DNA of 35,639 nt from an uncultured Eubacterium sp. (GCA_905236235.1 CAJOPA010000065.1:1-35639), one strand, 5' to 3'. Numbered from the stretch's first letter, positions 14,271 through 22,892 are shown. The notes: generated by a model from the letters alone, not told the origin. Program-made: numbers and translations.

Positions 14271-15056
14271 ATGTTATCCATACAGCATATTTCCAAAACC
14301 TTCTACCCCGGAACGGTCAATGCCAAGACGGCGATCCGGGATCTGTCATTGGAAGTCAAAGACGGAGATTTTATCACCATCATCGGTGCAAACGGCGCCG
14401 GGAAATCCACGCTTTTTAATGCCATTATCGGCACGATCATCACGGATGAGGGCGCGATCTTTCTTGACGGACGGGACGTGACATTAGAGCCCGATCATAA
14501 GCGTGCCCGGGAGATCGGCATTCTTTTTCAGGATCCGATGCGCGGCAGTGCGCCCGGCATGACCATCGGAGAAAACCTGGCACTCGCGGCGGGCCACGGC
14601 GGATGGCTCTCCATGGTATCGAAGGCGGACAAGGCGGCTTTTCGCGAGAGACTGGCGTGGCTTGATATGGGACTGGAAGACCGAATGGAGCAGCCGGTCG
14701 GACTCTTGTCCGGCGGACAGCGTCAGGCCCTGACCCTTTTGATGGCGACGATCAATCCGCCAAAGCTCCTTCTTTTGGATGAGCATACGGCGGCGCTTGA
14801 TCCGGGAACGGCGGACAAGGTGATCCGCCTGACGGAAAAGATCGTAAAGGAAGAGCACCTAACCTGCCTGATGATCACGCACAACATGCAGCAGGCACTT
14901 CATCTCGGAAACCGTACCATCATGATGAACGACGGCAATATCATCTATGATGTGGAAGGCGGGGAACGCGCGGGCCTTCAGGTGGAGGATCTTTTGGTGA
15001 AGTTTAAAAATGCGGCGGGAAAAGAACTGGATAATGACCGCATGTTGCTTTCATGA
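14271..15056 (+). CDS. trpZ: Tryptophan ABC transporter ATP-binding protein (TrpZ-type)
   Basis: This 261-residue ABC ATPase has a complete motif set: Walker A G-A-N-G-A-G-K-S-T (about residues 40-48), Q-loop I-L-F-Q-D-P, signature L-L-S-G-G-Q-R-Q-A, Walker B L-L-L-L-D-E-H-T, D-loop A-L-D-P-G and H-loop M-I-T-H-N. The glutamate of Walker B is present, so it should hydrolyse ATP. It energises TrpY. The sequence M-R-G-S-A-P-G-M-T-I-G-E-N-L after the Q-loop is characteristic of the ATPases that go with PF04392 binding proteins. The ATG lies 3 bp after the permease stop. hydE follows 10 bp later. Confidence 0.92.
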   Translation: MLSIQHISKTFYPGTVNAKTAIRDLSLEVKDGDFITIIGANGAGKSTLFNAIIGTIITDEGAIFLDGRDVTLEPDHKRAREIGILFQDPMRGSAPGMTIGENLALAAGHGGWLSMVSKADKAAFRERLAWLDMGLEDRMEQPVGLLSGGQRQALTLLMATINPPKLLLLDEHTAALDPGTADKVIRLTEKIVKEEHLTCLMITHNMQQALHLGNRTIMMNDGNIIYDVEGGERAGLQVEDLLVKFKNAAGKELDNDRMLLS

Positions 15057-15066
15057 GGAAAAAAGT

Positions 15067-16134
15067 ATGAATAAGCTTTCGGACATTGCCGAAAAACTGG
15101 TTGTACAACATCACTTAACGGCAGAGGAGTACGCCTTTCTGATTAAAAACAGGGACGAGAAAACGGCGGCGTTTCTTGCGGAAAATGCGCGAAGCGTCCG
15201 GGAGTCGATCTATGGGAAGGATGTGTACGTCCGGGGGCTCATTGAGTTTTCCAATTATTGCAGAAACGACTGCTACTATTGTGGAATTCGGCGCTCCAAC
15301 GACAATGCCCGGCGTTATCGGCTGACGGCGGAAGATATCCTTGCCTGCTGTGAGGAAGGTTATGCACTCGGTTATCGCACGTTTGTGCTGCAGTCCGGTG
15401 AGGATATGACCTTTACGGCGGAGAAGATGGCGGATCTCGTTGCTTCGATCAAGGCACGTTTTCCGGATTGCGCCATCACACTTTCCGTGGGAGAGAGGGA
15501 GAAAGAGGTCTATGCCCTGTGGAAACAGGCCGGTGCGGATCGTTATCTCTTGCGCCATGAAACGGCAAACGACGCGCACTATCGTCTGCTGCATCCGCAG
15601 GAGCTTTCCTTAAAGCACAGAAAGCAGTGTCTTGCGGATCTTAAGGAACTCGGCTACCAGGTGGGTGCGGGCTTTATGGTATCTCCGCCCGGGCAGACGC
15701 CCGAGCTTTTGGCGGAGGATATGGTTTACCTGGAGGAACTTGCGCCGGAGATGGTGGGGCTCGGACCCTTTATCCCGCAAAAGGATACGCCTTTTCGGGA
15801 AGAGGCGGCAGGGACACTGGAACTGACGATCTTTATGCTTTCCGTTGTACGTCTGGCACTTCCGACGGTGTTGCTTCCGGCAACGACGGCACTGGGGACC
15901 ATCGATCCGCAGGGACGGGAGAAAGGGATGCTTGCGGGTGCGAACGTCTGCATGCCCAATCTTTCCCCGATGAGCGTCCGGGCAAAGTATGCTTTGTATG
16001 ACAACAAAGTGTCTCTGGGAGAAGAGGGAGCGCAGGCTATCGAAGACTTAAAGAAAAGGATGGAGAGCATCGGATATCATGTGGTGACTGCCCGCGGAGA
16101 TCACGCGTCGCATGTTCTTGCGTCTGAAAAATAA
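15067..16134 (+). CDS. hydE: [FeFe] hydrogenase H-cluster radical SAM maturase HydE
   Basis: The 355-residue protein begins at 15067, after GAGGAAAAAAGT; the frame extends upstream into trpZ without support. It is a radical-SAM enzyme with the C-x3-C-x2-C cluster site CRNDCYYCG (about residues 64-72), preceded by V-R-G-L-I-E-F-S-N-Y. Further HydE features are L-Q-S-G-E-D, Y-L-L-R-H-E-T, V-G-A-G-F-M-V-S-P-P-G-Q-T and G-L-G-P-F-I-P. HydE works with HydG and HydF to build the dithiomethylamine-bridged di-iron subcluster. Neither partner nor a hydrogenase is in the window, so this copy is displaced from its pathway and sits in a Trp-transport/tRNA-modification operon. PylB-like or BioB-like radical-SAM relatives are alternatives but fit less well. 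Confidence 0.92.
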   Translation: MNKLSDIAEKLVVQHHLTAEEYAFLIKNRDEKTAAFLAENARSVRESIYGKDVYVRGLIEFSNYCRNDCYYCGIRRSNDNARRYRLTAEDILACCEEGYALGYRTFVLQSGEDMTFTAEKMADLVASIKARFPDCAITLSVGEREKEVYALWKQAGADRYLLRHETANDAHYRLLHPQELSLKHRKQCLADLKELGYQVGAGFMVSPPGQTPELLAEDMVYLEELAPEMVGLGPFIPQKDTPFREEAAGTLELTIFMLSVVRLALPTVLLPATTALGTIDPQGREKGMLAGANVCMPNLSPMSVRAKYALYDNKVSLGEEGAQAIEDLKKRMESIGYHVVTARGDHASHVLASEK

Positions 16135-16150
16135 AAACGGAGGAATTCGG

Positions 16151-17218
16151 ATGAAGGCGATGATCGCCATGAGCGGCGGCGTGGATTCGAGTGTCGCGGC
16201 TCTACTCATGCAAAAGGAAGGCTATACCTGCATCGGTGCTTCCATGCGGCTTTTGCCGGGGCAGGAGATGTCCTCGGTGCAAAAAGTGGCGGAAAGATTG
16301 GGCATTCCTTTTGTGTGCCCGGATATGCAATCCACCTTTGAGGAGCATGTGATCCGTCCTTTTATAGAGGAATATCTTGCCGGCCGGACGCCGAATCCAT
16401 GCATTGTATGCAATGAGACCATGAAGTTTGGGAAGCTTGATGAGGAAAGACGGCGCCTTGGTTGCGATGTTCTGGTTACGGGGCATTATGTCCGGATCAC
16501 CTGTGAGGACGGCGTTTATCATTTAAAAAAAGCAAAGGATCCTAAGAAGGATCAGAGCTATATGCTCTACCGCCTTTCGCAGCAAACCCTTTCCCACGTG
16601 CGCTTTCCGTTGGGAGAGTATACGAAGGCAGAGGTGCGCGAGATGGCGATGGATGCGGGGTTTGAAAATGCTTCGCAGGCGGAGAGCCAGGACATCTGCT
16701 TTGTGCCGGAGGGGGATTACAGTGAGGTACTCCGCCTGTTTTTAAACCGTCCGGGAGAAAAAAGCAAATATGAGGCGCTGTATCCGCATGCGACGGATTC
16801 CGGAGACTTTGTGGACCGGGATGGGAAGGTCCTGGGCCGCCACAACGGTCGGATCTGCTATACCATAGGCCAGAGAAAAGGCCTGGGGATCTCGGCAACG
16901 CACCCGCTGTATGTGCTGGGGATGGATGCGGAAAACAATCGCGTGATCCTCGGCAAGAACGAAGATCTTTTCCAAAGTAAGCTTACGGCTTCGAATGTGT
17001 GCTGGATCGCGGGAGAGCCGCCAAAGGCAGGCGCAAGGGTGCAGGCAAGGATCCGTTATCACGGAGAAGACGCGACGGCTACGGTCGTTTTTGCGGAAGG
17101 TATCGGAGGCAAACTTGCCCTTGTATTTGAAAAACCCCAGCGTGCGATCACGCCGGGGCAGTCTGTGGTGTTGTATGACGGGGATGATGTGCTCGGAGGC
17201 GGGATCATCTCCGTATAA
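16151..17218 (+). CDS. mnmA: tRNA-specific 2-thiouridylase MnmA
   Basis: MnmA installs the 2-thio group on U34 of tRNA-Lys, -Glu and -Gln. The 355-residue protein starts at 16151 behind a GGAGG site. The PP-loop S-G-G-V-D-S-S (about residues 8-14) activates the tRNA with ATP. The catalytic cysteine lies in N-P-C-I-V-C-N (about 87) and the second in E-S-Q-D-I-C-F (about 183). G-H-Y-V-R, the K-D-Q-S-Y-M-L-Y-R-L stretch and the T-I-G-Q-R-K-G-L-G motif are family hallmarks. The C-terminal beta-barrel ends in V-V-L-Y-D-G-D-D-V-L-G-G-G-I-I. It is the last gene of the trpYZ-hydE unit (16-bp gap). A weak hairpin and the tRNA-Phe gene follow. Confidence 0.97.
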   Translation: MKAMIAMSGGVDSSVAALLMQKEGYTCIGASMRLLPGQEMSSVQKVAERLGIPFVCPDMQSTFEEHVIRPFIEEYLAGRTPNPCIVCNETMKFGKLDEERRRLGCDVLVTGHYVRITCEDGVYHLKKAKDPKKDQSYMLYRLSQQTLSHVRFPLGEYTKAEVREMAMDAGFENASQAESQDICFVPEGDYSEVLRLFLNRPGEKSKYEALYPHATDSGDFVDRDGKVLGRHNGRICYTIGQRKGLGISATHPLYVLGMDAENNRVILGKNEDLFQSKLTASNVCWIAGEPPKAGARVQARIRYHGEDATATVVFAEGIGGKLALVFEKPQRAITPGQSVVLYDGDDVLGGGIISV

Positions 17219-17220
17219 AA

Positions 17221-17242
17221 TCCATGTCTTGCAGAACATGGA
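17221..17242 (+). terminator. Hairpin after mnmA, possible weak terminator
   Basis: TCCATGT and ACATGGA form a 7-bp stem 2 bp after the mnmA stop. Only a short T-poor stretch follows, so termination would be weak. It lies directly before the tRNA promoter. Confidence 0.4.
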
Positions 17243-17245
17243 CTA

Positions 17246-17274
17246 TTGACATGTTCGTCAAATTCGGTTAAGAT
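17246..17274 (+). promoter_or_regulatory. Promoter for tRNA-Phe
   Basis: A perfect TTGACA (17246-17251), a 17-bp spacer and TAAGAT (17269-17274) lie 28 bp upstream of the tRNA. Confidence 0.75.
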
Positions 17275-17302
17275 GCACTTGCGTCATTTTTCAGTGAAGC
17301 AT

Positions 17303-17370
<68 letters not shown>

Positions 17371-17375
<5 letters not shown>

Positions 17376-17393
17376 TTTTTATTGCCCTTTTTT
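17371..17393 (+). terminator. Intrinsic terminator overlapping the tRNA-Phe 3' end
   Basis: GGGCA, the last five bases of the tRNA, pairs with TGCCC (17383-17387) around a T-rich 7-nt loop, followed by six T residues (17388-17393). The terminator therefore re-uses the acceptor strand. On the opposite strand there is no T-tract, so it would not stop the minus-strand NlpC/P60 transcript. Confidence 0.65.
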
Positions 17394-17402
17394 CGTATCC
17401 CA

Positions 17403-19016
17403 TCAAACATCTGCGATTACTCTGCGGAATCCCGCGTAGGAGTATCCCCAACCGGACTTATCAATGGAATAGATATTGGCAGAACCTGCGTAGTTCTCGA
17501 TGCATTTGCCGTTGCCGATGTAGATGGCCACATGGCAGACGTTGACGTATTTTTTGTAGAAAACAAGGTCGCCGGGCTGCAATTCGTCATAGGAGATCTC
17601 GGCAAAGTGCGGATCTGCAGCCATGAGCCTGGAGTTGTATTCCTTTTCGGTGTGCTGGACCACATTGTAATCCTCGGGATAGATGCCGATGGAGTACAGG
17701 CATTGCAGGACCAGACCGGAGCAGTCACAACCCGTCCCCGGTGCACCTGCGGCGCCGACAACATAGGTGGTGCCCAGATAATCATAGGCAGTCTCCAAAA
17801 AGGCGTCGATTATCTGCGAACGGGTATAGCTTGCATCGACCCGACACGGATGCACATAGGCATCCATGGTATACCAGGAGTCCTCGGAAAAACCGAGCGC
17901 CGTCCAGGTCGCCAGATCGCACACGCCGGTCGCTTCCAGGCCGACGCTGCTCTGGAAGGAGCTCACTCTGCCGGCGACATCCGCGTAGTAACCGTAGTAG
18001 CCGTTGGTATAGCCGGAGACACCCAGCACCTCCTCGATGGCATAGACGCGAAGCCCCATCGTGGTGGTAGAGAGATTGTTGCCACCGGTGTAGCTGACGG
18101 GCTCGGAAGCCGGCTCATAGTAACCTGCAGGAGCCACATAGGGAGCTTCCACCCTGACGGTAATCTGCGGTACCTCCACACCTTCCGAGATCAATTCGTT
18201 TTGGATGCTTCCGGAGAAGACGTAGGTGCCGGCAACGCTCTGGTCAAAACCGTCGCAAGTCCAGGTCACAGGGGTCGCGTAGACGTTGCCGTCCTCATCC
18301 GTGATATTGACCGTCTCGGGAAGTCCGAGATCGGGGCTGGTCGTGGAGGTGGTCAGGAAAAGTTCGTCCACGGTGATGTTGGTGATCTTGGAGGCAACCT
18401 GCACCCTGCAGACGGGCAGATCGCCTTCATAGAGATATTCTTCGCCGAGTGCAAGGGTAAACTCATAAATGCCGACGGTATCGCCGTCGTAATCCTCACA
18501 GACCCAGCCGGCATTCGCGTCACCTGAGGCAGTGGCATTTCCGGAGGCGGAGGCGTCCCCGGAGGCATCCCCGGAGGCATCTGTGGAGGTATAGACATTG
18601 CCGTAGCAATCCACGAGCCGGATCTCGGGGAGATCCAGGTCCTCTAAGGAAGTGCCGCGGGCAACCATAAGATCGCAACCTTCAGAAATATCCGTGATCA
18701 GATAACGGTCGTTGATCTCAACGGTGAGGGAATCGCTGTACCAAAGGCCGGCAGAGGCCGTTAAGGTATAGGTCCCCGGGGTCTCAAAATCCGGCAAAGC
18801 AACCCAGGAGAGGGTATCCGTCATGGTGACCCCGTATTGTGTATAAGTGATGGTCTCGGGGAGATCGAGCTGTGTGCTGTCGGCCCCCAAGTATAAGATC
18901 TTTGTTTCTTCCACCAGCTGTGCGAGAACCAGGCTTCCCTGGGTGCGGAAACATAAAACGGCAACCGCCGCCGTGCCAATCCATACCGCAAAGGCACGCA
19001 GGACTCTTTTTAACAT
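17403..19016 (-). CDS. Secreted multidomain NlpC/P60 cell-wall hydrolase
   Basis: This 537-residue protein has an N-terminal signal or anchor helix (about residues 5-23). Two or three Ig-like segments follow (about 35-100, 105-215 and 215-290). The second is interrupted by a low-complexity linker rich in A-S-G-D repeats (about 146-170). A peptidoglycan-binding-1-like domain (about 310-385) precedes the C-terminal NlpC/P60 peptidase (about 405-537). That domain has the catalytic Cys in G-C-D-C-S-G-L-V (near 433), the motif L-Q-P-G-D-L-V-F-Y, and the catalytic His in V-C-H-V-A-I-Y-I-G. It should cleave stem peptides of peptidoglycan outside the membrane. The ATG overlaps the end of the upstream phospholipase-like gene, so the two are coupled. 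No terminator was found before the antisense tRNA-Phe. Confidence 0.92.
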   Translation of the reverse strand: MLKRVLRAFAVWIGTAAVAVLCFRTQGSLVLAQLVEETKILYLGADSTQLDLPETITYTQYGVTMTDTLSWVALPDFETPGTYTLTASAGLWYSDSLTVEINDRYLITDISEGCDLMVARGTSLEDLDLPEIRLVDCYGNVYTSTDASGDASGDASASGNATASGDANAGWVCEDYDGDTVGIYEFTLALGEEYLYEGDLPVCRVQVASKITNITVDELFLTTSTTSPDLGLPETVNITDEDGNVYATPVTWTCDGFDQSVAGTYVFSGSIQNELISEGVEVPQITVRVEAPYVAPAGYYEPASEPVSYTGGNNLSTTTMGLRVYAIEEVLGVSGYTNGYYGYYADVAGRVSSFQSSVGLEATGVCDLATWTALGFSEDSWYTMDAYVHPCRVDASYTRSQIIDAFLETAYDYLGTTYVVGAAGAPGTGCDCSGLVLQCLYSIGIYPEDYNVVQHTEKEYNSRLMAADPHFAEISYDELQPGDLVFYKKYVNVCHVAIYIGNGKCIENYAGSANIYSIDKSGWGYSYAGFRRVIADV

Positions 19017-19996
19017 TCCTTACCTACCAAATCCAATAATTTCATATCTGTTTCCTGCCATGAAAGGCCGGAGTTGTAACTGTAATCACCGAGGATCCCC
19101 CGCAGGTCTTCCTCGGAAAGTGCGCCCTTTGCAAAATCCGCGCCCGCATCGATCAGTTCCCCGGCCCGTGCGACGGCCAGACGGTACAGATCGCCCGTGC
19201 TCTCCGTGCGCTCCCTGTCCTTTTCCCAACAGGAAAACCAGGGCGTATGGGCGGCATTGTCGATGCTCTCCCAATGATATAGCGATGTCTCATAGCCTTC
19301 GGGACGAAGGATATTTGCCAGCGTGTCTTTTGGCATCACGTGGGAGTCTGCCAATTTGGCAGCCGGGGTTTTTAAGAAAAATTTTAAAAATAGGGAACGC
19401 TTCTTTAACGGGGCTTTGCGTAAAAAGTCGCATAAAAAGACCGCGTGGTCAAAACTCCTGCGCACGGCCCGGTATCGGAGATCCTTCTCCGGGAACACCT
19501 GCGCGATCGTCTCGGTCAAAAGAGACGCGATGGCATCTTTTTCCTCGGACGAAAGGCGTTTGAACCCGGCCATCTGTCGGGGCAGCCCCAAGGCATGGCC
19601 GGACTTGCGATACAGGACGGTATCGAGAATATGCTCGTATTTGCAGTGTTTGTTGCCGCTGTAGCGTCCGTTGTCATAGGAACGGGTGAAAATATAGGGA
19701 TGAAAGATCGTATCTCCCGCATAATGCGTCAAAAAACCCAAGGCATAAGACAAAAGAAGACGATCCTGCCCGGCGCCTTTTAAAAGTGCCGTCAAAAAAT
19801 CCGCGGATCGTTCCTCATGCAGAAGATGTCCCATGGAAGACGGGGATGTTCCCCGACCGAAATAAAGCAGCGTAAAAAACAATGGATCGGGTCCCTCCGC
19901 ACCGGCAAGAATCGCCGCGGGATGAGGATCGATACAGCATTGCGTTTTTTGAAACGCTGCCCGCGCGATACACTGATGCGTGTAAGATGCAGGCAT
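19010..19996 (-). CDS. Zinc-dependent phospholipase C-like protein
   Basis: This 328-residue protein resembles the Zn_dep_PLPC family (PF00882). Metal-ligand candidates appear in the expected order: the N-terminal Y-T-H-Q-C-I-A-R (His near 6), G-A-E-G-P-D-P, L-G-F-L-T-H-Y-A-G-D-T-I-F-H-P-Y (about 107-122), and H-C-K-Y-E-H (about 137-142). Clostridial alpha-toxin-type enzymes share these motifs, but they carry signal peptides and this protein has none. A cytosolic or membrane-turnover role is therefore more likely than toxin activity (inference). The start follows AAGGGGAAGGG. Its last codons overlap the start of the NlpC/P60 gene by 7 bp, linking lipid and cell-wall turnover in one transcript. 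Confidence 0.85.
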   Translation of the reverse strand: MPASYTHQCIARAAFQKTQCCIDPHPAAILAGAEGPDPLFFTLLYFGRGTSPSSMGHLLHEERSADFLTALLKGAGQDRLLLSYALGFLTHYAGDTIFHPYIFTRSYDNGRYSGNKHCKYEHILDTVLYRKSGHALGLPRQMAGFKRLSSEEKDAIASLLTETIAQVFPEKDLRYRAVRRSFDHAVFLCDFLRKAPLKKRSLFLKFFLKTPAAKLADSHVMPKDTLANILRPEGYETSLYHWESIDNAAHTPWFSCWEKDRERTESTGDLYRLAVARAGELIDAGADFAKGALSEEDLRGILGDYSYNSGLSWQETDMKLLDLVGKEC

Positions 19997-20025
19997 ATCC
20001 CTTCCCCTTTCTATATATGTGCATT

Positions 20026-20055
20026 ATTATACAACATCTTGCGTCCGATTGCCAT
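20026..20055 (-). promoter_or_regulatory. Promoter for the phospholipase-like/NlpC pair
   Basis: On the minus strand ATGGCA (20055-20050), an 18-bp spacer and a perfect TATAAT (20031-20026) lie 30 bp before the start at 19996. The -35 is weak. Confidence 0.5.
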
Positions 20056-20086
20056 AAAAACTGTGGAAAAGCGGCCGCGAAAATGC

Positions 20087-20115
20087 TTGTCAACATAAAA
20101 GGGATATACTAAAAT
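20087..20115 (+). promoter_or_regulatory. Promoter for the hybrid histidine kinase
   Basis: TTGTCA (20087-20092), a 17-bp spacer and TAAAAT (20110-20115) precede the kinase start by 19 bp. Confidence 0.6.
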
Positions 20116-20134
20116 ATCGGTATAGGGAGAAATC

Positions 20135-22804
20135 ATGAAGAAAAACAGGATCCGGATGACAAGACGGCACGATCGGAGATGGATTGCCGGCATTGGCGCA
20201 ATCCTTTGTTGGATTGTGCTTTTTATATTGCAAAAAAGCCGGACACCGGTGTGGGCATCCTCCGTGGGCTCGGCGGGAAACGAGGAGACGGCGGAGTATC
20301 TCCTGGCTTCCGTCTGGGAGCTTTCCCCCCTGCAGACGATGGTGATCATCATCGGCACGGCAATTGTTATGCTTTTTGTGGGGATCCTGGCATCCTCCGC
20401 TGTGCGCAGTTCTTATATGAAGCGGATGCGGGAGACAGAGCGATTCATGAACATCGCGCTGAACCAAAAGCAGGTATTTCTGTTTCGTTATGATATTGCA
20501 GAGCATATCCTGTATAAGGAGTCCAAAACGGGCGAGGAGTATTTTGCGGGAAGAACCGTCTGGCGCAATTTTCCGGAGGACATGACGCAGGAGCCTTACA
20601 CGCATGAAGAGGACAGAGAGATGCTTCGCGGTGTTTACGAGGCGCTTCTTGCGGGACAACCGGAGGTCGACGCCGTTGTGCGCAAGCTGGATCAAAACGG
20701 CGAGATCTGGTGGGCAAGGATCAATTTCACCACGGTGTTTAACGAAGAGCAGCAGCCGGTTGTGGCCGTGGGGACGTATGAGGATATCACCAGGAAGATT
20801 CAGGATGAGCGACAGTACTTAAGCATGGTGAATTTCCGGACCCACGAGGACGATCATATTGAGCTGACGGCGCGGGTGAACTTTACGACCGGCAAAGTGA
20901 TCCAGATCCAAACCGATGCGACCGCAGTGACGGACCGCATGGAAGGGGAGGGGTACGAGGCATTCCTGCAGGCGATCACGTCGTTTTTTACGGAGCGGGC
21001 GGATGCGGAGGTCTTCGGTCGCGAAATGGGGGCAGAGCGCATGATCCGACGCTTTGAGCACGGCGTTTTTACCTATACGCACGTGCATTTGATGGACGGA
21101 TATGCGGATCGTTCATTTTGGATCAATACCCAGGTCAATGTATTGCGCAATCCGTTGACGGGTGAGATTGAAGGGGTTATTTATGATTATAATATCACGC
21201 CGAAAAAGCTGTATCGTGATCTGATGGAGGGTGTGATCTATCATGAATTCGACGACATTGCCATTGTGGATTATAACCGAAAGATCATTACTTCTCTGGA
21301 ACACCCCTTCTCGGATGAAAGGTTTGCCGGTGTCAAAGAGGATACGGATTATGCGTGGTTTTGCGAGGAATACTGCAAACGTGTCGTGGCGCCGGAGTAC
21401 AGAGAGGAATTCCTTGAAAAAACCCGGTTGGACTATGTCAAAGATCAGGTGCTGCAAAACGGAAACATGTTTTATGTCATGACCGTGGAGCAGGAGGGTA
21501 AGCAACGGCGCAAGCACGTGGAGTTTTTTATGCTGCACGAATCCATGCATATGCTGGGTGTGACACTTGCGGATGTTACGGAGGATTATGAGGCGGAGCA
21601 GAGCCGTAATCACATGCTGATCGAGGCTTTGCATGAGGCGGAGCTTGCCAATCATGCAAAGGCGGATTTCTTCTCGCGTATGAGTCATGATATCCGAACG
21701 CCCATGAATGCCATCTTGGGGTTGGCCAAACTGGTTTTGCGCAATACGGAGATGACGGAGCAAAACAAGGAGCAGTTGCGCAAGATCGAATCCACGGGAG
21801 AGTATCTTCTTAATCTTATCAACGACATTCTTGACATGTCCAAGATTGAAAGTCAAAAGATGTCGCTTCATCTCAGACCCGTGCAGATCGGAGAGAGTAT
21901 CCGCAAGATCTGGGATATCATGCAGCAGAATATCATGGAGAAAAGGCTGCGCTTTTACTATGATCCCGCGCCCATTTGCCGGACTTCGGTGATCGCGGAC
22001 GAGATGCGCCTGCAGCAGGTGCTGATGAACCTGATCTCCAATGCCGTCAAATTCACGCCGATCGGCGGCATGGTGGGTGTGGAAGTGCGCGAAAACGACC
22101 GCATGGAGGATCGCGTTTTGGTGGAGATTAAGGTCTGGGACACGGGCATCGGCATGTCGGAAGAGTTTTTACAGCATTTGTTTGAGCCTTTCGTCCAGGA
22201 GGATTCCGCCGTCAGCAGAAACTATGTCGGGACGGGGCTCGGGCTTGCCATTGTGAAGCATCTGACGGAGCTCATGGGCGGAAGCGTTACGGTGGAGTCT
22301 GAGGAAAACAAAGGAACCGCCTTCATTTTAAAAATACCGTTCGAGCTGGCGCAAAATGCGGAGAGCACGGAAGCGCGGATCAAAGAGGAAAGCGTTGATC
22401 TTACAGACCTTCGGGTATTGGTCGCGGAAGACAATGATATCAATTATGAGATCGCAGCCGCTTTCCTGGAGGAGAAAGGGATGCTGCCGGAATGGGCGGC
22501 CAACGGAAGGGAGGCCGTGGACAAAGTCCTGGATCATCCTGCGGGATACTATGATGTGATCCTGATGGATATCCGGATGCCCGAGCTTGACGGGATCGAG
22601 GCTGTGAAGATCCTGCGCGGGCAGGATAGGGAAGATTTAAAGACCATTCCCATCCTGGCGATGACGGCCAATGCGTTTGAGGAGGACGTCCAGGAGTCTT
22701 TAAGGGCCGGCATGAATGCGCATTTGACAAAGCCCATCGACGAGGAGGTGCTCTTTAAGACGATCGCAAGACAGCTGTCGGCAGCTTCGTCTGCAAAGGA
22801 ATAA
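20135..22804 (+). CDS. Hybrid sensor histidine kinase with C-terminal receiver domain
   Basis: The 889-residue protein has two membrane helices (about residues 14-32 and 72-95) bounding a short outside loop of about 38 residues. Two or three PAS-like domains follow (about 105-225, 240-360 and 370-490; the first has V-A-V-G-T-Y-E-D-I-T). The kinase core has the phosphorylated His in F-S-R-M-S-H-D-I-R-T-P (about 518), the N-box N-L-I-S-N-A-V-K-F, and the G-boxes D-T-G-I-G-M-S and G-T-G-L-G-L-A-I. The receiver domain (about 755-885) has V-A-E-D-N-D, the acceptor Asp in I-L-M-D-I-R-M-P (about 811), M-T-A-N-A-F and the Lys in L-T-K-P-I-D. No Hpt domain or separate output regulator is encoded nearby, so the downstream partner is unknown. 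A Shine-Dalgarno GGGAGA supports the start. Confidence 0.95.
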   Translation: MKKNRIRMTRRHDRRWIAGIGAILCWIVLFILQKSRTPVWASSVGSAGNEETAEYLLASVWELSPLQTMVIIIGTAIVMLFVGILASSAVRSSYMKRMRETERFMNIALNQKQVFLFRYDIAEHILYKESKTGEEYFAGRTVWRNFPEDMTQEPYTHEEDREMLRGVYEALLAGQPEVDAVVRKLDQNGEIWWARINFTTVFNEEQQPVVAVGTYEDITRKIQDERQYLSMVNFRTHEDDHIELTARVNFTTGKVIQIQTDATAVTDRMEGEGYEAFLQAITSFFTERADAEVFGREMGAERMIRRFEHGVFTYTHVHLMDGYADRSFWINTQVNVLRNPLTGEIEGVIYDYNITPKKLYRDLMEGVIYHEFDDIAIVDYNRKIITSLEHPFSDERFAGVKEDTDYAWFCEEYCKRVVAPEYREEFLEKTRLDYVKDQVLQNGNMFYVMTVEQEGKQRRKHVEFFMLHESMHMLGVTLADVTEDYEAEQSRNHMLIEALHEAELANHAKADFFSRMSHDIRTPMNAILGLAKLVLRNTEMTEQNKEQLRKIESTGEYLLNLINDILDMSKIESQKMSLHLRPVQIGESIRKIWDIMQQNIMEKRLRFYYDPAPICRTSVIADEMRLQQVLMNLISNAVKFTPIGGMVGVEVRENDRMEDRVLVEIKVWDTGIGMSEEFLQHLFEPFVQEDSAVSRNYVGTGLGLAIVKHLTELMGGSVTVESEENKGTAFILKIPFELAQNAESTEARIKEESVDLTDLRVLVAEDNDINYEIAAAFLEEKGMLPEWAANGREAVDKVLDHPAGYYDVILMDIRMPELDGIEAVKILRGQDREDLKTIPILAMTANAFEEDVQESLRAGMNAHLTKPIDEEVLFKTIARQLSAASSAKE

Positions 22805-22827
22805 AAAATCATGAGACCCGATCCGAC

Positions 22828-22861
22828 ACCGCCGCGGCAGCAAGGCTTCCGGGGCGGTTTT
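22828..22861 (+). terminator. Intrinsic terminator after the hybrid kinase
   Basis: ACCGCC (22828-22833) pairs with GGCGGT (22853-22858), extended by inner CGG/CCG pairing, and is followed by TTTT. It lies 24 bp after the stop codon. Confidence 0.7.
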
Positions 22862-22863
22862 GC

Positions 22864-22892
22864 TTGTGTTTCCCAAGGCTTTATAGTAGAAT
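22864..22892 (+). promoter_or_regulatory. Promoter for putP
   Basis: TTGTGT (22864-22869), a 17-bp spacer and TAGAAT (22887-22892) lie directly after the kinase terminator and 38 bp before putP. Confidence 0.5.

Noticed and set aside
19010..19996. Secreted alpha-toxin-type phospholipase C
   Set aside because: It lacks a signal peptide and a C-terminal membrane-binding domain; only the zinc-ligand motifs are shared.
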